DNA of 45,991 nucleotides, taken from positions 1 to 45,991 of the forward strand of contig NZ_JAIKLE010000044.1 of the NCBI RefSeq assembly GCF_022267315.1. Reading direction: 5' to 3'. Under the pieces are notes generated by a model. It made no database searches. It saw only the letters and a list, made by a program, of their open reading frames with translations, and was not told where the DNA came from. A program made the position numbers and the translations under genes. This stretch comes from Maribellus maritimus (GTDB lineage: Bacteria > Bacteroidota > Bacteroidia > Bacteroidales > Prolixibacteraceae). Shown one piece after another: positions 25,980 through 34,346 of the stretch; position 1 is the first letter of the stretch, and each line of letters starts with the position of its first letter.

Positions 25980-25987
25980 TATATTTT

Positions 25988-28900
25988 ATGACAGAAAATT
26001 TTAACATACTTGTTAATAAACTAAATGCTTTTAAACTGCGGTATTACTCTTACCAAATTTTAAAGGGGTTGTTTCTTGTATTGTTTATACTACTTATACT
26101 CTATGTTGTTTTTTCGATAATTGAATATAACGTTTATTTACCGGTCGAATACAGGAAAATCCTTTTTTATGGATATACGATTTTTGGTGGATTGTTGATA
26201 GTTCAGTTTGTTGGAATCCCGCTTCTGAAATTATTACACATATTAAAACCAATCGATACAAAATCTGCTTCAGTTCTTATTCAAAATAGTTTTGCTGATA
26301 TTAAAGATAAGCTTCTGAATGTTATTGAGTTGGCTTCTATTTCTGACAAGCAATATTCAAATGAAATTGTTTTGGCAAGTATTGATCAGAAAATCAATGA
26401 ATTAAAAATTTTTGATTTTAACGATGCTGTTCAATTTAAAAAACTACGGTTTATATTATTGTATTTTGGTGTGAGTATAATTGTTACGGCCGGAATATTT
26501 TTGGCAAACCGAAGTATATTTACAGAGTCTACGAAAAGAATAATACATTATAACACCCAGTATGTAAAACCGGCTCCCTATACTTTTCATTTATCGAATA
26601 CAAGTTTACAGGCAAAAAAAGGCGATGCGTTTACGATTGCTGTCAATTGTAAAGGAGATGAATTACCTCAGCTGGTATATATCAATATAGATGGAAACAA
26701 TTATCTGATGAAAAATACTGCTGCCGGTTATTTCGAATTTGAAATGGCATCGGTAATAAATCCGGTAACATTTTATTTTACGGATTTAAAATACAGTTCT
26801 GAAAAATACAATTTACAGCTTCTTCCAAAACCAGGTATTACCAGTTTTAATGTTCAAATTACTCCTCCTTCTTATACATTATTACAAAATCAGTCTTTTG
26901 ATAATATTGGCGATATACAGATTCCTTCCGGTACAAATGTAGAGTGGAATTTTTCCGGTATTGATGTTGATTCGTTGTATATGGTTTTTAATGATTCGTT
27001 GAAAGTTGCAGGTAGTCGACAAAACAATTCGTTTGTTATTGAATCTAAATTTTATAAATCGACAAATTATAGTGTATTAATTAAAAATAGAATAACAGAA
27101 GCAGAGCTTGCCTTAACTTATTCAATTGATGTAATTCCGGATCTTTTTCCGGAAATAGATGTTGCACAAGTAAAAGATTCCTTTCAGGTAACCCGGTTTT
27201 TCTTTAAGGGAATAATTGGAGATGATTATGGTTTTTCTGATTTAAAGTTTCACTATAATATCGAAAATACAGATTCAGCTTTTTCTATCCCTTTTGTCCG
27301 GTCGTTAAGTGATCAGGAATTTTATTACAGTTTCGATTTTAGTACTTTAGGTGAAAAGTCGGGTATAGTGTCCTATTATTTTTCAGTAACAGATAATGAT
27401 GTTTTAAACAATTATAAAACAACTACTTCCAGTAGTTTTATATTTCAATATCCAAATCAGGAAGAGATTGCTAAAACTGAAAAAGAACAATTTCTGAAAT
27501 TGGAGGATATGCTGAAACAAAGTATAGAAATGGCCGGAGAAATTCAGGATGATTTGGAAAACCTGCGTTTAAAAAATATGGAAGCAAACACTTCGGATTG
27601 GGAAAAATCTCAAATGGTGAATGATATTATTTCAAAGCAAAACCGGTTGGAGCAGATGTACGATCAGATAAAGGAGAATAATGAAAATTTAAATAATTAT
27701 TTGAATTCTTTTAATAAACAAAGCGACGAAATAATAGAAAAACAAAAACAAATAGAGGAATTGCTTGAAGAAGTTTTTACTGATGAACTCAAAGAATTAA
27801 TGAAGGAGTTTAATAAATTGGCTGAAGAGTTTGATAGTAAGAAGCTAAATCAACTTTGGCAGCAGATGGATCTTAGTTTTGAAGATCTTCAAAAACAGAT
27901 GGATAGAAACCTTGAAATGTTGCGGAAGATGAAGATAGAAGAAAAATTGCAGAAGGTAATTGATGATGTAAACCAAATGGCTGGAGAAGAGCGTCAAGTT
28001 GGTAAAGACATTTTAGAAGAAAAGAATTATGAAAGAGCGCTTGAAGAAGTAACAGAACACCAGCAGGAATTTAACCGAATAGAAAACGAGGTAAAAGATG
28101 CACTTGATTTAAATAATGAATTAACAGAGCCACTAAATTTTGATGATTTTAGCGAAGAGTTTGAAGATATTAAGCAGAGTTTTGATGAAAATAAGAATGA
28201 ACTTAATAAAAGAAATAGGAAAAAATCAGGCGAAAGTTTAAAAAATACTTCTGAGAAGCTTCAGAATATGGCTTTTGGGATGCAGCAAATGCTTGCTCAG
28301 AATACCATGCAACAGAACATGGAGAATATTGAAAATTTAAAACAAATACTTAGTAACTTAATCGTTTTATCGTTTTCGCAGGAAGAGGTTTTTGATGGTT
28401 TGTCAGGAATTGATGCAAATGATCCTCGTTTGGTGGAACTAAACCATGAACAAAAAAGAATATTTGATCAAAGTAAAATCGTACGGGATTCATTGTATGC
28501 ACTTGCGATGAGAACGCCGCAGATCAACAGTATGGTGAATAATGAATTACTTTCAATGGAATTAAATCTTGAAAAATCAACCAGCCAGATGGAAGAAGGT
28601 TTGTTTCCAAATGCAAAAGTAAATCAGTTGTTTGTTATTACCTCTGTAAATAACCTTGCGTTAATGCTTAATGAGGCTTTGGAAAACTTGGAGGAACAAA
28701 TGGCCAATGCAATGCCTGGAGATCAACAGAATGAAAATCCTGCACAAGGTAAACCCGGAATGAATATGTTGAAGAATGCTTCCGAAAACTTAAAGCAACA
28801 GTTGGAACGTATGATAGAGCAAATGAAAAACGGAAATAAGGGAGAAATGAGTCAGCAGTTAGGCGAATCTTTGATGCAACATGAAATGATGCAACAGATG

Positions 28901-29266
28901 TTACGGGAACTCATGAATAATGGAAAAGTAGGAAGCGGCGCTAAGGATCAGCTTCAACAAATAGACCAACTTTTAGAGCAAAACAAAAAGGAGTTGATGA
29001 ATAAAAATATAAATGCTCAAACTATTGCGAGGCAAAATCTTATAACAACACGTTTACTGGAGGCTGAAAGGGCTGAATTGGAAAGAGAATATGAGGATAA
29101 ACGGGAGTCGGAAACAGCTGATGATTTTTATAGTAACCCAGCTAAGTTTTTTGAGTATAAAGAAAAAGAAAACTATTCAATAGAGTATTTGTATAAGAAT
29201 TCGCATAAACTAAATAATTTCTATAATAATAAATACAAACAGTATTTAAATAATATAGACAAATAA
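25988..29266 (+). CDS. DUF4175 family membrane and coiled-coil protein
   Basis: A 1092-residue protein. The ATG at 25988 is preferred over a TTG eight codons earlier, which lies inside a palindrome. Three hydrophobic helices occur at about residues 24-47, 58-78 and 150-170, then a beta-rich periplasmic-looking region at about 190-500 (immunoglobulin-like strands, for example ITPPSYTLLQNQ). A very long charged coiled coil follows at about 505-860, and then a Met/Gln/Asn-rich helical region with repeats of MQQ and NMLKN type to about 1050. I recognise it as the large DUF4175-type protein of Bacteroidota; function unknown. It is first in a seven-gene plus-strand operon, directly abutting the RsbW-like gene (0-base gap). 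Confidence 0.85.
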   Translation: MTENFNILVNKLNAFKLRYYSYQILKGLFLVLFILLILYVVFSIIEYNVYLPVEYRKILFYGYTIFGGLLIVQFVGIPLLKLLHILKPIDTKSASVLIQNSFADIKDKLLNVIELASISDKQYSNEIVLASIDQKINELKIFDFNDAVQFKKLRFILLYFGVSIIVTAGIFLANRSIFTESTKRIIHYNTQYVKPAPYTFHLSNTSLQAKKGDAFTIAVNCKGDELPQLVYINIDGNNYLMKNTAAGYFEFEMASVINPVTFYFTDLKYSSEKYNLQLLPKPGITSFNVQITPPSYTLLQNQSFDNIGDIQIPSGTNVEWNFSGIDVDSLYMVFNDSLKVAGSRQNNSFVIESKFYKSTNYSVLIKNRITEAELALTYSIDVIPDLFPEIDVAQVKDSFQVTRFFFKGIIGDDYGFSDLKFHYNIENTDSAFSIPFVRSLSDQEFYYSFDFSTLGEKSGIVSYYFSVTDNDVLNNYKTTTSSSFIFQYPNQEEIAKTEKEQFLKLEDMLKQSIEMAGEIQDDLENLRLKNMEANTSDWEKSQMVNDIISKQNRLEQMYDQIKENNENLNNYLNSFNKQSDEIIEKQKQIEELLEEVFTDELKELMKEFNKLAEEFDSKKLNQLWQQMDLSFEDLQKQMDRNLEMLRKMKIEEKLQKVIDDVNQMAGEERQVGKDILEEKNYERALEEVTEHQQEFNRIENEVKDALDLNNELTEPLNFDDFSEEFEDIKQSFDENKNELNKRNRKKSGESLKNTSEKLQNMAFGMQQMLAQNTMQQNMENIENLKQILSNLIVLSFSQEEVFDGLSGIDANDPRLVELNHEQKRIFDQSKIVRDSLYALAMRTPQINSMVNNELLSMELNLEKSTSQMEEGLFPNAKVNQLFVITSVNNLALMLNEALENLEEQMANAMPGDQQNENPAQGKPGMNMLKNASENLKQQLERMIEQMKNGNKGEMSQQLGESLMQHEMMQQMLRELMNNGKVGSGAKDQLQQIDQLLEQNKKELMNKNINAQTIARQNLITTRLLEAERAELEREYEDKRESETADDFYSNPAKFFEYKEKENYSIEYLYKNSHKLNNFYNNKYKQYLNNIDK

Positions 29267-29677
29267 GTGCTGACTGAAACAAACAAAATATTAGTAATAA
29301 AATCAGATAAAGACGAACTTTTTAAAGTAGAAAGGTTTATAGAACAAGTATTCGAAGAATATGAGCTCAATAAAGCGCTTTATAACCGCGTTTTATTGTG
29401 CGTGTCTGAGGCTGTAATAAATTCTATTGAGCATGGTAATAAAAACGATTCAAGAAAACCGGTAACAATTAGAATAGATTGCGACTTTAATCATATTTCA
29501 GTTAAAGTAAAGGATGAAGGGCAGGGGTTCAATTTGGATGAAGTTAAAAATCCTATTTTAACAAAGAATTTAAAAAAGGAGTCAGGTAGGGGGATTCATA
29601 TTATTCGGTCACTTTCCGATTCTTTACGCTACAACAGTAAAGGAAATAGTGTTCATTTAAAAATGAAATGTAGGTGA
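29267..29677 (+). CDS. RsbW-like histidine-kinase-type ATPase (anti-sigma kinase fold)
   Basis: A 136-residue single-domain GHKL ATPase. Its N box is SEAVINSIEHGNK near residue 46, G1 box VKDEGQGF near 82, and G2-like box SGRGIHII near 104. This is the form of RsbW/SpoIIAB anti-sigma kinases, which phosphorylate an STAS-domain antagonist and bind a sigma factor. No STAS protein or PP2C phosphatase is next to it, so its partner is unknown. Its GTG start follows the DUF4175 stop TAA directly, with no gap, and its stop overlaps the ybeY start by four bases (GTGA). The pairing with ybeY is, to my memory, common in Bacteroidota. Confidence 0.9.
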   Translation: MLTETNKILVIKSDKDELFKVERFIEQVFEEYELNKALYNRVLLCVSEAVINSIEHGNKNDSRKPVTIRIDCDFNHISVKVKDEGQGFNLDEVKNPILTKNLKKESGRGIHIIRSLSDSLRYNSKGNSVHLKMKCR

Positions 29678-30111
29678 GTAGCATACAATTTTTTTTCGAG
29701 GATGTTGATCCGGTAGAGCTAAAAAGAAGTCAATTAAAAGAATATGTTAATTCGCTTATATTGGGTGAATTAAAGAGTTTAGGAGATATTTCTGTTATTT
29801 TTTGTTCTGATAGCTATTTATTGGAGATTAATAAAAAATATTTAAATCACGACTATTATACAGATATTGTAACATTTGATTATGTAGAAGATTCTGTAAT
29901 TTCGGGGGATTTATTTATCAGTTTGGATCGTGTGAAGGAAAATGCCGAAACTTTTCACAATAAATTTGTTGTAGAATTGTACAGAGTTGTTTTTCACGGT
30001 GTTTTGCATTTAGTTGGTTACAATGATAAAACAAAGGCTGAACAGTTTGAAATGAGGCAAAAGGAAAATTTTTATTTAAGTGAAGTTGATTTTAGTGGGA
30101 TTGAGTTATGA
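29674..30111 (+). CDS. ybeY: rRNA maturation endoribonuclease YbeY
   Basis: A 145-residue metal-dependent endoribonuclease involved in 16S rRNA 3'-end maturation and ribosome quality control. The family signature is HGVLHLVGYND at residues 108-118: His108, His112, and then Asp118 in the position that is a third His in Escherichia coli. The preceding RVVFHGVLH and the early SVIFCSDSYLLEINKKYL (landmark) match the family. The start is GTG, overlapping the previous stop as GTGA. Its own stop overlaps mnmG as ATGA, so translation of the three is coupled. Length is at the short end of normal. Confidence 0.93.
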   Translation: MSSIQFFFEDVDPVELKRSQLKEYVNSLILGELKSLGDISVIFCSDSYLLEINKKYLNHDYYTDIVTFDYVEDSVISGDLFISLDRVKENAETFHNKFVVELYRVVFHGVLHLVGYNDKTKAEQFEMRQKENFYLSEVDFSGIEL

Positions 30112-31991
30112 TACCAGAATATGATGTAATTGTTGTAGGAGGAGGACATGCTGGTTGTGAGGCAGCAGCAGCAGCAGCAAATTTGGGTTCAAAAACATTG
30201 TTAATAACAATGGACATGACAAAGTATGGTCAGATGTCCTGTAATCCTGCAATGGGAGGAATAGCAAAAGGGCAAATTGTTCGTGAAATAGATGCTTTGG
30301 GCGGTTATTCAGGAATTATTGCTGACAAATCAACCATACAGTTCAGGATGTTAAATCAATCAAAAGGTCCGGCAATGTGGAGTCCACGCTCTCAAAACGA
30401 TAGGTTTAGGTTTGCTGAGTTGTGGCGTGAAACTCTTGAGTCAGTTGAAAATCTCGATTTATGGCAGGACGCAGTTGTTGGACTATTAATTAGTAATAAT
30501 AAAGTTGTTGAAGGAGTTGTAACTAAAATAGGTATTAAGTTTAACGCAAAGACTGTTATACTTACCAATGGCACTTTTCTTAACGGTTTAATGCATATTG
30601 GCTCGGCTCAGATGAAAGGCGGAAGAATAGGTGAAGCAGCTTCTTATAATATTTCTGAACAACTTTTTGATGTAGGTTTTAAAACCGGGAGGTTAAAAAC
30701 GGGTACACCTGTACGTATAGACGGAAGGACAATTGACTTTACAAATTTGATTGAACAGAAGGGAGATGTAAGTCATTATAAATTTTCTTATTTACCTGGT
30801 ACAGAGTCGACTTTGAATCAAAGGTCTTGTTGGATTACTTACACAAACCCGGTGGTACATAGTGAGTTGGAGTTAGGCTTTGAGTTTTCACCAATGTTTG
30901 ATGGTACAATACAAGGAGCAGGTCCAAGATATTGTCCAAGCATAGAATCAAAATTGGTAACCTTTTCTGAAAAAGAAAAACATCAGCTTTTTTTAGAACC
31001 TGAAGGAGAACGAACAATAGAATATTATTTAAATGGTTTTTCGTCGTCCTTACCTTGGGAAGTTCAATATAGAGCTTTACGTAAAATTTCGGGATTAGAA
31101 AAAGCAAAAATCTTTCGTCCGGGTTATGCTATCGAATATGATTATTTTGAACCTACACAATTGCATCACACGCTTGAAACCAAATTGGTGGATAATTTGT
31201 TTTTTGCTGGTCAGATAAATGGAACAACCGGTTATGAGGAAGCAGGTGCTCAGGGAATCATTGCCGGTATAAATGCTCATTTAAAATCGCATCAAAAGGG
31301 AGAAGAATTTGTTCTCAAGCGAAATGAAGCATATATTGGTGTTCTTATCGATGATTTAGTTACAAAAGGGGTGGATGAGCCCTACAGGATGTTTACCAGC
31401 CGGGCAGAGTTCAGAATTTTGCTTCGTCAGGATAATGCTGACATTCGGTTAACCGAAAAATCATATAAATTAGGATTAGCTTCTCTGGATCGGAAGAATT
31501 TGTTGGATCGAAAATTGAGCATAATTTCACAAATTATAGACTACACTAAACAATTTAGTGTTAAGCCGGTGTTTGTAAATCAGTTACTTAAGAAAAAAGG
31601 TACTACAGAATTAAAACAAGGAGTAAAATTAATTGACATAATTTTGCGTCCTCAGATTTCAATATTTGATTTGATTGAATACATTGGTCCGTTTAAAGAG
31701 TTTCTCAAAAGGGTTCCGGAGGATAGAAGACATGAAATTATAGAAGCAGCAGAAATTGCAATTAAGTATGAAGGTTACATCAACCGGGAAAAGTTGCTTG
31801 CTGAAAAATTAGATAAATTTGAAAATATAAATATTGAGGATAAATTTAATTATAGTAAATTGAAATCTATCTCAACTGAAGGTAGACAAAAATTAGAAAG
31901 AATTAATCCAAAAACTATTGGTCAGGCAAAACGTATTTCGGGAGTTTCTCCTGCTGATATAAACGTTTTACTTATTATGCTTGGTCGTTAA
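30108..31991 (+). CDS. mnmG: tRNA uridine-5-carboxymethylaminomethyl modification enzyme MnmG (GidA)
   Basis: A 627-residue FAD-dependent enzyme that, with the GTPase MnmE, modifies the wobble uridine (U34) of several tRNAs. The FAD-binding loop is VVGGGHAGCEAA near residues 10-21. Conserved CNPAMGGIAKGQIVREIDALGG (landmark near 46-67), GTGTPVRIDGRTIDF near 199-211 region, and the C-terminal helical domain (ISGVSPADINVLLIML near 610) are all present. The gene starts inside the ybeY stop (ATGA). Its stop TAA is immediately followed by a parS site and then apt. MnmA, which adds the 2-thio group to the same U34, lies in the same operon three genes later, a sensible grouping. MnmE is not in the window. 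Confidence 0.98.
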   Translation: MIPEYDVIVVGGGHAGCEAAAAAANLGSKTLLITMDMTKYGQMSCNPAMGGIAKGQIVREIDALGGYSGIIADKSTIQFRMLNQSKGPAMWSPRSQNDRFRFAELWRETLESVENLDLWQDAVVGLLISNNKVVEGVVTKIGIKFNAKTVILTNGTFLNGLMHIGSAQMKGGRIGEAASYNISEQLFDVGFKTGRLKTGTPVRIDGRTIDFTNLIEQKGDVSHYKFSYLPGTESTLNQRSCWITYTNPVVHSELELGFEFSPMFDGTIQGAGPRYCPSIESKLVTFSEKEKHQLFLEPEGERTIEYYLNGFSSSLPWEVQYRALRKISGLEKAKIFRPGYAIEYDYFEPTQLHHTLETKLVDNLFFAGQINGTTGYEEAGAQGIIAGINAHLKSHQKGEEFVLKRNEAYIGVLIDDLVTKGVDEPYRMFTSRAEFRILLRQDNADIRLTEKSYKLGLASLDRKNLLDRKLSIISQIIDYTKQFSVKPVFVNQLLKKKGTTELKQGVKLIDIILRPQISIFDLIEYIGPFKEFLKRVPEDRRHEIIEAAEIAIKYEGYINREKLLAEKLDKFENINIEDKFNYSKLKSISTEGRQKLERINPKTIGQAKRISGVSPADINVLLIMLGR

Positions 31992-32007
31992 TGTTCCACG
32001 TGAAACA
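31992..32007. other. parS centromere-like site (ParB/Spo0J binding)
   Basis: TGTTCCACGTGAAACA, a 16-base imperfect palindrome, matches the conserved bacterial parS consensus TGTTNCACGTGNAACA at every fixed position. It lies in the 25-base gap between the mnmG stop and the apt start. parS is where ParB loads to segregate newly replicated origins, so the site marks an origin-proximal segment. parA and parB are not in the window. Confidence 0.9.
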
Positions 32008-32016
32008 AAAATCAAA

Positions 32017-32535
32017 ATGAACCTTAAAAAAGAAATTCGAGAGATTCCAGATTTTCCAAAAGAGGGAATTAGTTTTAAAGATATTACTACACTTTTAAAA
32101 AATAAGGATGCGTTTAATACGGTTGTTGATTCGATAGTAGATGAATTTAAAGATAAGAGTATAACCAAGGTTGTAGGTTTGGAATCAAGAGGTTTTATTT
32201 TTGGTGGCGCTGTCGCTAGTAAATTGAATGCTGGTTTTGTTCCTATTCGAAAGAAAGGTAAACTTCCTGCAAAAGTTATATCTGAAACTTATGAGTTGGA
32301 ATATGGTGAAGATAGTGTAGAAATACATGAAGATGCTTTGGGAATGCAAGATATTATTTTGATTCATGATGATTTGCTTGCAACAGGAGGTACAGCTTAT
32401 GCTGCTTTAAACCTCGCGAAAAAAATGGGAGTTAGAAGAACTTACTTTAGTTTTGTTTGTGATTTGGAATTTATAGACACTCCAAAGAAAAAGGAAATTA
32501 AAAGTTTTGATCCGCAGATTTTGATTAAGTATTGA
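32017..32535 (+). CDS. apt: Adenine phosphoribosyltransferase
   Basis: A 172-residue purine salvage enzyme that makes AMP from adenine and PRPP. The start at 32017 (MNLKKEIREI) is chosen because an earlier in-frame ATG lies across the mnmG stop and the parS site and would add 12 unrelated residues. The family opening IPDFPKEGISFKDITTLL, the GLESRGFIFG block near 60-70, and the PRPP loop IILIHDDLLATGGTAYAA near 115-132 (landmark) are clear. The stop overlaps uvrC by four bases (TTGA). Its presence in a tRNA-modification and repair operon has no obvious functional meaning beyond housekeeping. Confidence 0.95.
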   Translation: MNLKKEIREIPDFPKEGISFKDITTLLKNKDAFNTVVDSIVDEFKDKSITKVVGLESRGFIFGGAVASKLNAGFVPIRKKGKLPAKVISETYELEYGEDSVEIHEDALGMQDIILIHDDLLATGGTAYAALNLAKKMGVRRTYFSFVCDLEFIDTPKKKEIKSFDPQILIKY

Positions 32536-34346
32536 AATATAAAACATCAAATACGAATATTGACTATCTGAAATCCTTAATAGCGGTTTTACCTAATCGG
32601 CCCGGGATATATCAGTTTCTTGATAATGCAAATAAGATTATTTACATAGGAAAAGCAAAAAATCTTAAAAAAAGAGTATCTTCTTATTTTTCCAAAAGTC
32701 ACGACCACAGAAAAACTATTTTGTTGGTTAGGAATATCGTCGATATAAAACACATGGTTGTAGAAACAGAACAGGATGCTTTACTTTTAGAAAATAATCT
32801 TATTAAAAAATATCAGCCCAGATATAATATTCGGCTTAAAGATGATAAAAGTTACCCTTGGATTTGCGTAAAAAACGAGCCATTTCCGCGGGTATTTAAA
32901 ACCAGAAATTTGGTTAAGAATGGTTCTAAATATTTTGGTCCTTATACTTCAATATATACGGTTAGAACTCTTTTGGATCTTTTTAAGTCAGAATATAAAT
33001 TAAGAACTTGCAATTACCAATTGAGTCAGGATAATATTAAAAATGGAAAGTTTAAAGTTTGTCTCGAATACCATATTGGTAACTGTTATGGGCCCTGCGA
33101 GGGATTTTACCCAGAAAAGAAGTATAGTGAAGGTATAAACGACATAATCAATATTTTGAAAGGAAATGTTTCCGGTGTTGTTTCCCATTTAGAAGGAATG
33201 ATGGAAAAAATGTCGGAAAAATTGGATTTTGAAGAAGCTTTAAAAATTAAGGAAAAATATGAATCGTTAAAGCGTTATCAGAGCCGCTCTACTGTCGTGT
33301 CGCCTAATATTACTGATGTTGATGTGTTTTCGATTGAGGAGGATGAAAAATTTGCTTTTATCAATTATTTAAAGATTATCAAGGGGGCAATAATTCAAAC
33401 TTTTACACTTGAGATAAAAAAAGGCCTGGATGAATCTTCTAAAGATCTGTTATTAGCTGGAATTGTAGATATTAGGCAAAAAATATTCAGTAATGCCAGA
33501 GAAATTTTAGTTCCATATAAGCTGAATGATATTCTGGATGACGTGAAATTTGTTATACCAAAAAGGGGGGAGAAAAAGAGTTTGTTGGAATTGTCTCAAC
33601 GCAATGCAAAATATTATCGATTAGAGAAGGATAAACAAACATTTTTAAAAAATCCTAAGGTACGGGAAGAACGTATTTTGACTACGATACAGAAGGATTT
33701 GCAATTATCAGAGCTTCCGAAAAGGATAGAATGCTTTGATAATAGTAATTTACTGGGATCCTACCCAGTAGCCGCTTGCGTGGTTTTTGTAAATGCAAAA
33801 CCGTATAAAAAGGATTATCGGCATTTCAATATAAAAACAGTGGAAGGGCCAAATGATTTTGCATCCATGGAGGAGGTCGTTTACAGAAGGTATAAAAGAC
33901 AAATAGAAGAAGGGAATGAATTACCGCAGTTGGTTGTTATAGACGGAGGTAAAGGTCAGTTGAGCTCGGCTGTTTTGGCACTTGATAAGCTGCATTTAAG
34001 AGGAAAAATTACAATTATTGGTATTGCTAAACGACTGGAAGAAATTTATTTTCCCGGTGATTCAGTACCTATTTATATCAATAAAAATTCTGAAACATTA
34101 AAGGTTATTCAATATTTGCGTGATGAAGCTCACAGGTTTGGAATTACATTTCATAGAAATAAGAGATCAAGTGATTTTATTACATCCGAGTTAAATTCAA
34201 TTGTTGGAATAGGCGAAAAAACAGCTCGAAAATTACTAAAAGATTTTAAATCTGTTAAGCATATAAAAAAATTGGAAAAGAGACAGTTGGAAGAGTCCGT
34301 CGGGAAAGCAAAAGCAGCAATTATTTATCATCATTTTAACAAATGA
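32532..34346 (+). CDS. uvrC: Excinuclease ABC subunit C
   Basis: A 604-residue DNA repair nuclease that makes both incisions around a lesion after UvrAB recognition. The GIY-YIG domain lies at about residues 18-95 (PGIYQFLD, IIYIGKAKNLKKRV). The UvrB-binding UVR motif lies near 205-240 (MSEKLDFEEALKIKEKYESL as landmark), the RNase H-like domain near 380-540 (ECFDNSNLLGSYPVAACVVF, VVIDGGKGQL, DEAHRFGITFHR), and tandem helix-hairpin-helix motifs close the protein (IVGIGEKTARKLLKDF). The start is TTG, overlapping the apt stop as TTGA. The stop overlaps mnmA as ATGA. Confidence 0.98.
   Translation: MKYKTSNTNIDYLKSLIAVLPNRPGIYQFLDNANKIIYIGKAKNLKKRVSSYFSKSHDHRKTILLVRNIVDIKHMVVETEQDALLLENNLIKKYQPRYNIRLKDDKSYPWICVKNEPFPRVFKTRNLVKNGSKYFGPYTSIYTVRTLLDLFKSEYKLRTCNYQLSQDNIKNGKFKVCLEYHIGNCYGPCEGFYPEKKYSEGINDIINILKGNVSGVVSHLEGMMEKMSEKLDFEEALKIKEKYESLKRYQSRSTVVSPNITDVDVFSIEEDEKFAFINYLKIIKGAIIQTFTLEIKKGLDESSKDLLLAGIVDIRQKIFSNAREILVPYKLNDILDDVKFVIPKRGEKKSLLELSQRNAKYYRLEKDKQTFLKNPKVREERILTTIQKDLQLSELPKRIECFDNSNLLGSYPVAACVVFVNAKPYKKDYRHFNIKTVEGPNDFASMEEVVYRRYKRQIEEGNELPQLVVIDGGKGQLSSAVLALDKLHLRGKITIIGIAKRLEEIYFPGDSVPIYINKNSETLKVIQYLRDEAHRFGITFHRNKRSSDFITSELNSIVGIGEKTARKLLKDFKSVKHIKKLEKRQLEESVGKAKAAIIYHHFNK

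Larger units (their letters stand above)
25559..25987. other. Gene-free AT-rich divergent region with nested inverted repeats
   Basis: The 429 bases between the receiver gene and the DUF4175 gene hold no credible reading frame. Two inverted-repeat pairs are nested: CTGTTCA (25617-25623) with TGAACAG (25785-25791), and ACACTTGTTAA (25623-25633) with TTAACAAGTGT (25742-25752). TTAAC/GTTAA-type words recur across the region. A 9-4-9 palindrome lies at 25958-25979. No canonical DnaA box (TTATCCACA) was found; a near form TTATACCACA, with an extra base, lies around 25714. It contains promoters for both flanking units; an origin role is only a hypothesis. Confidence 0.5.

Noticed and set aside
30163-30180. 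GCA trinucleotide repeat in mnmG as a phase-variable tract
   Set aside because: It is short and encodes the normal Ala run next to the FAD loop; a change by one unit keeps the frame.
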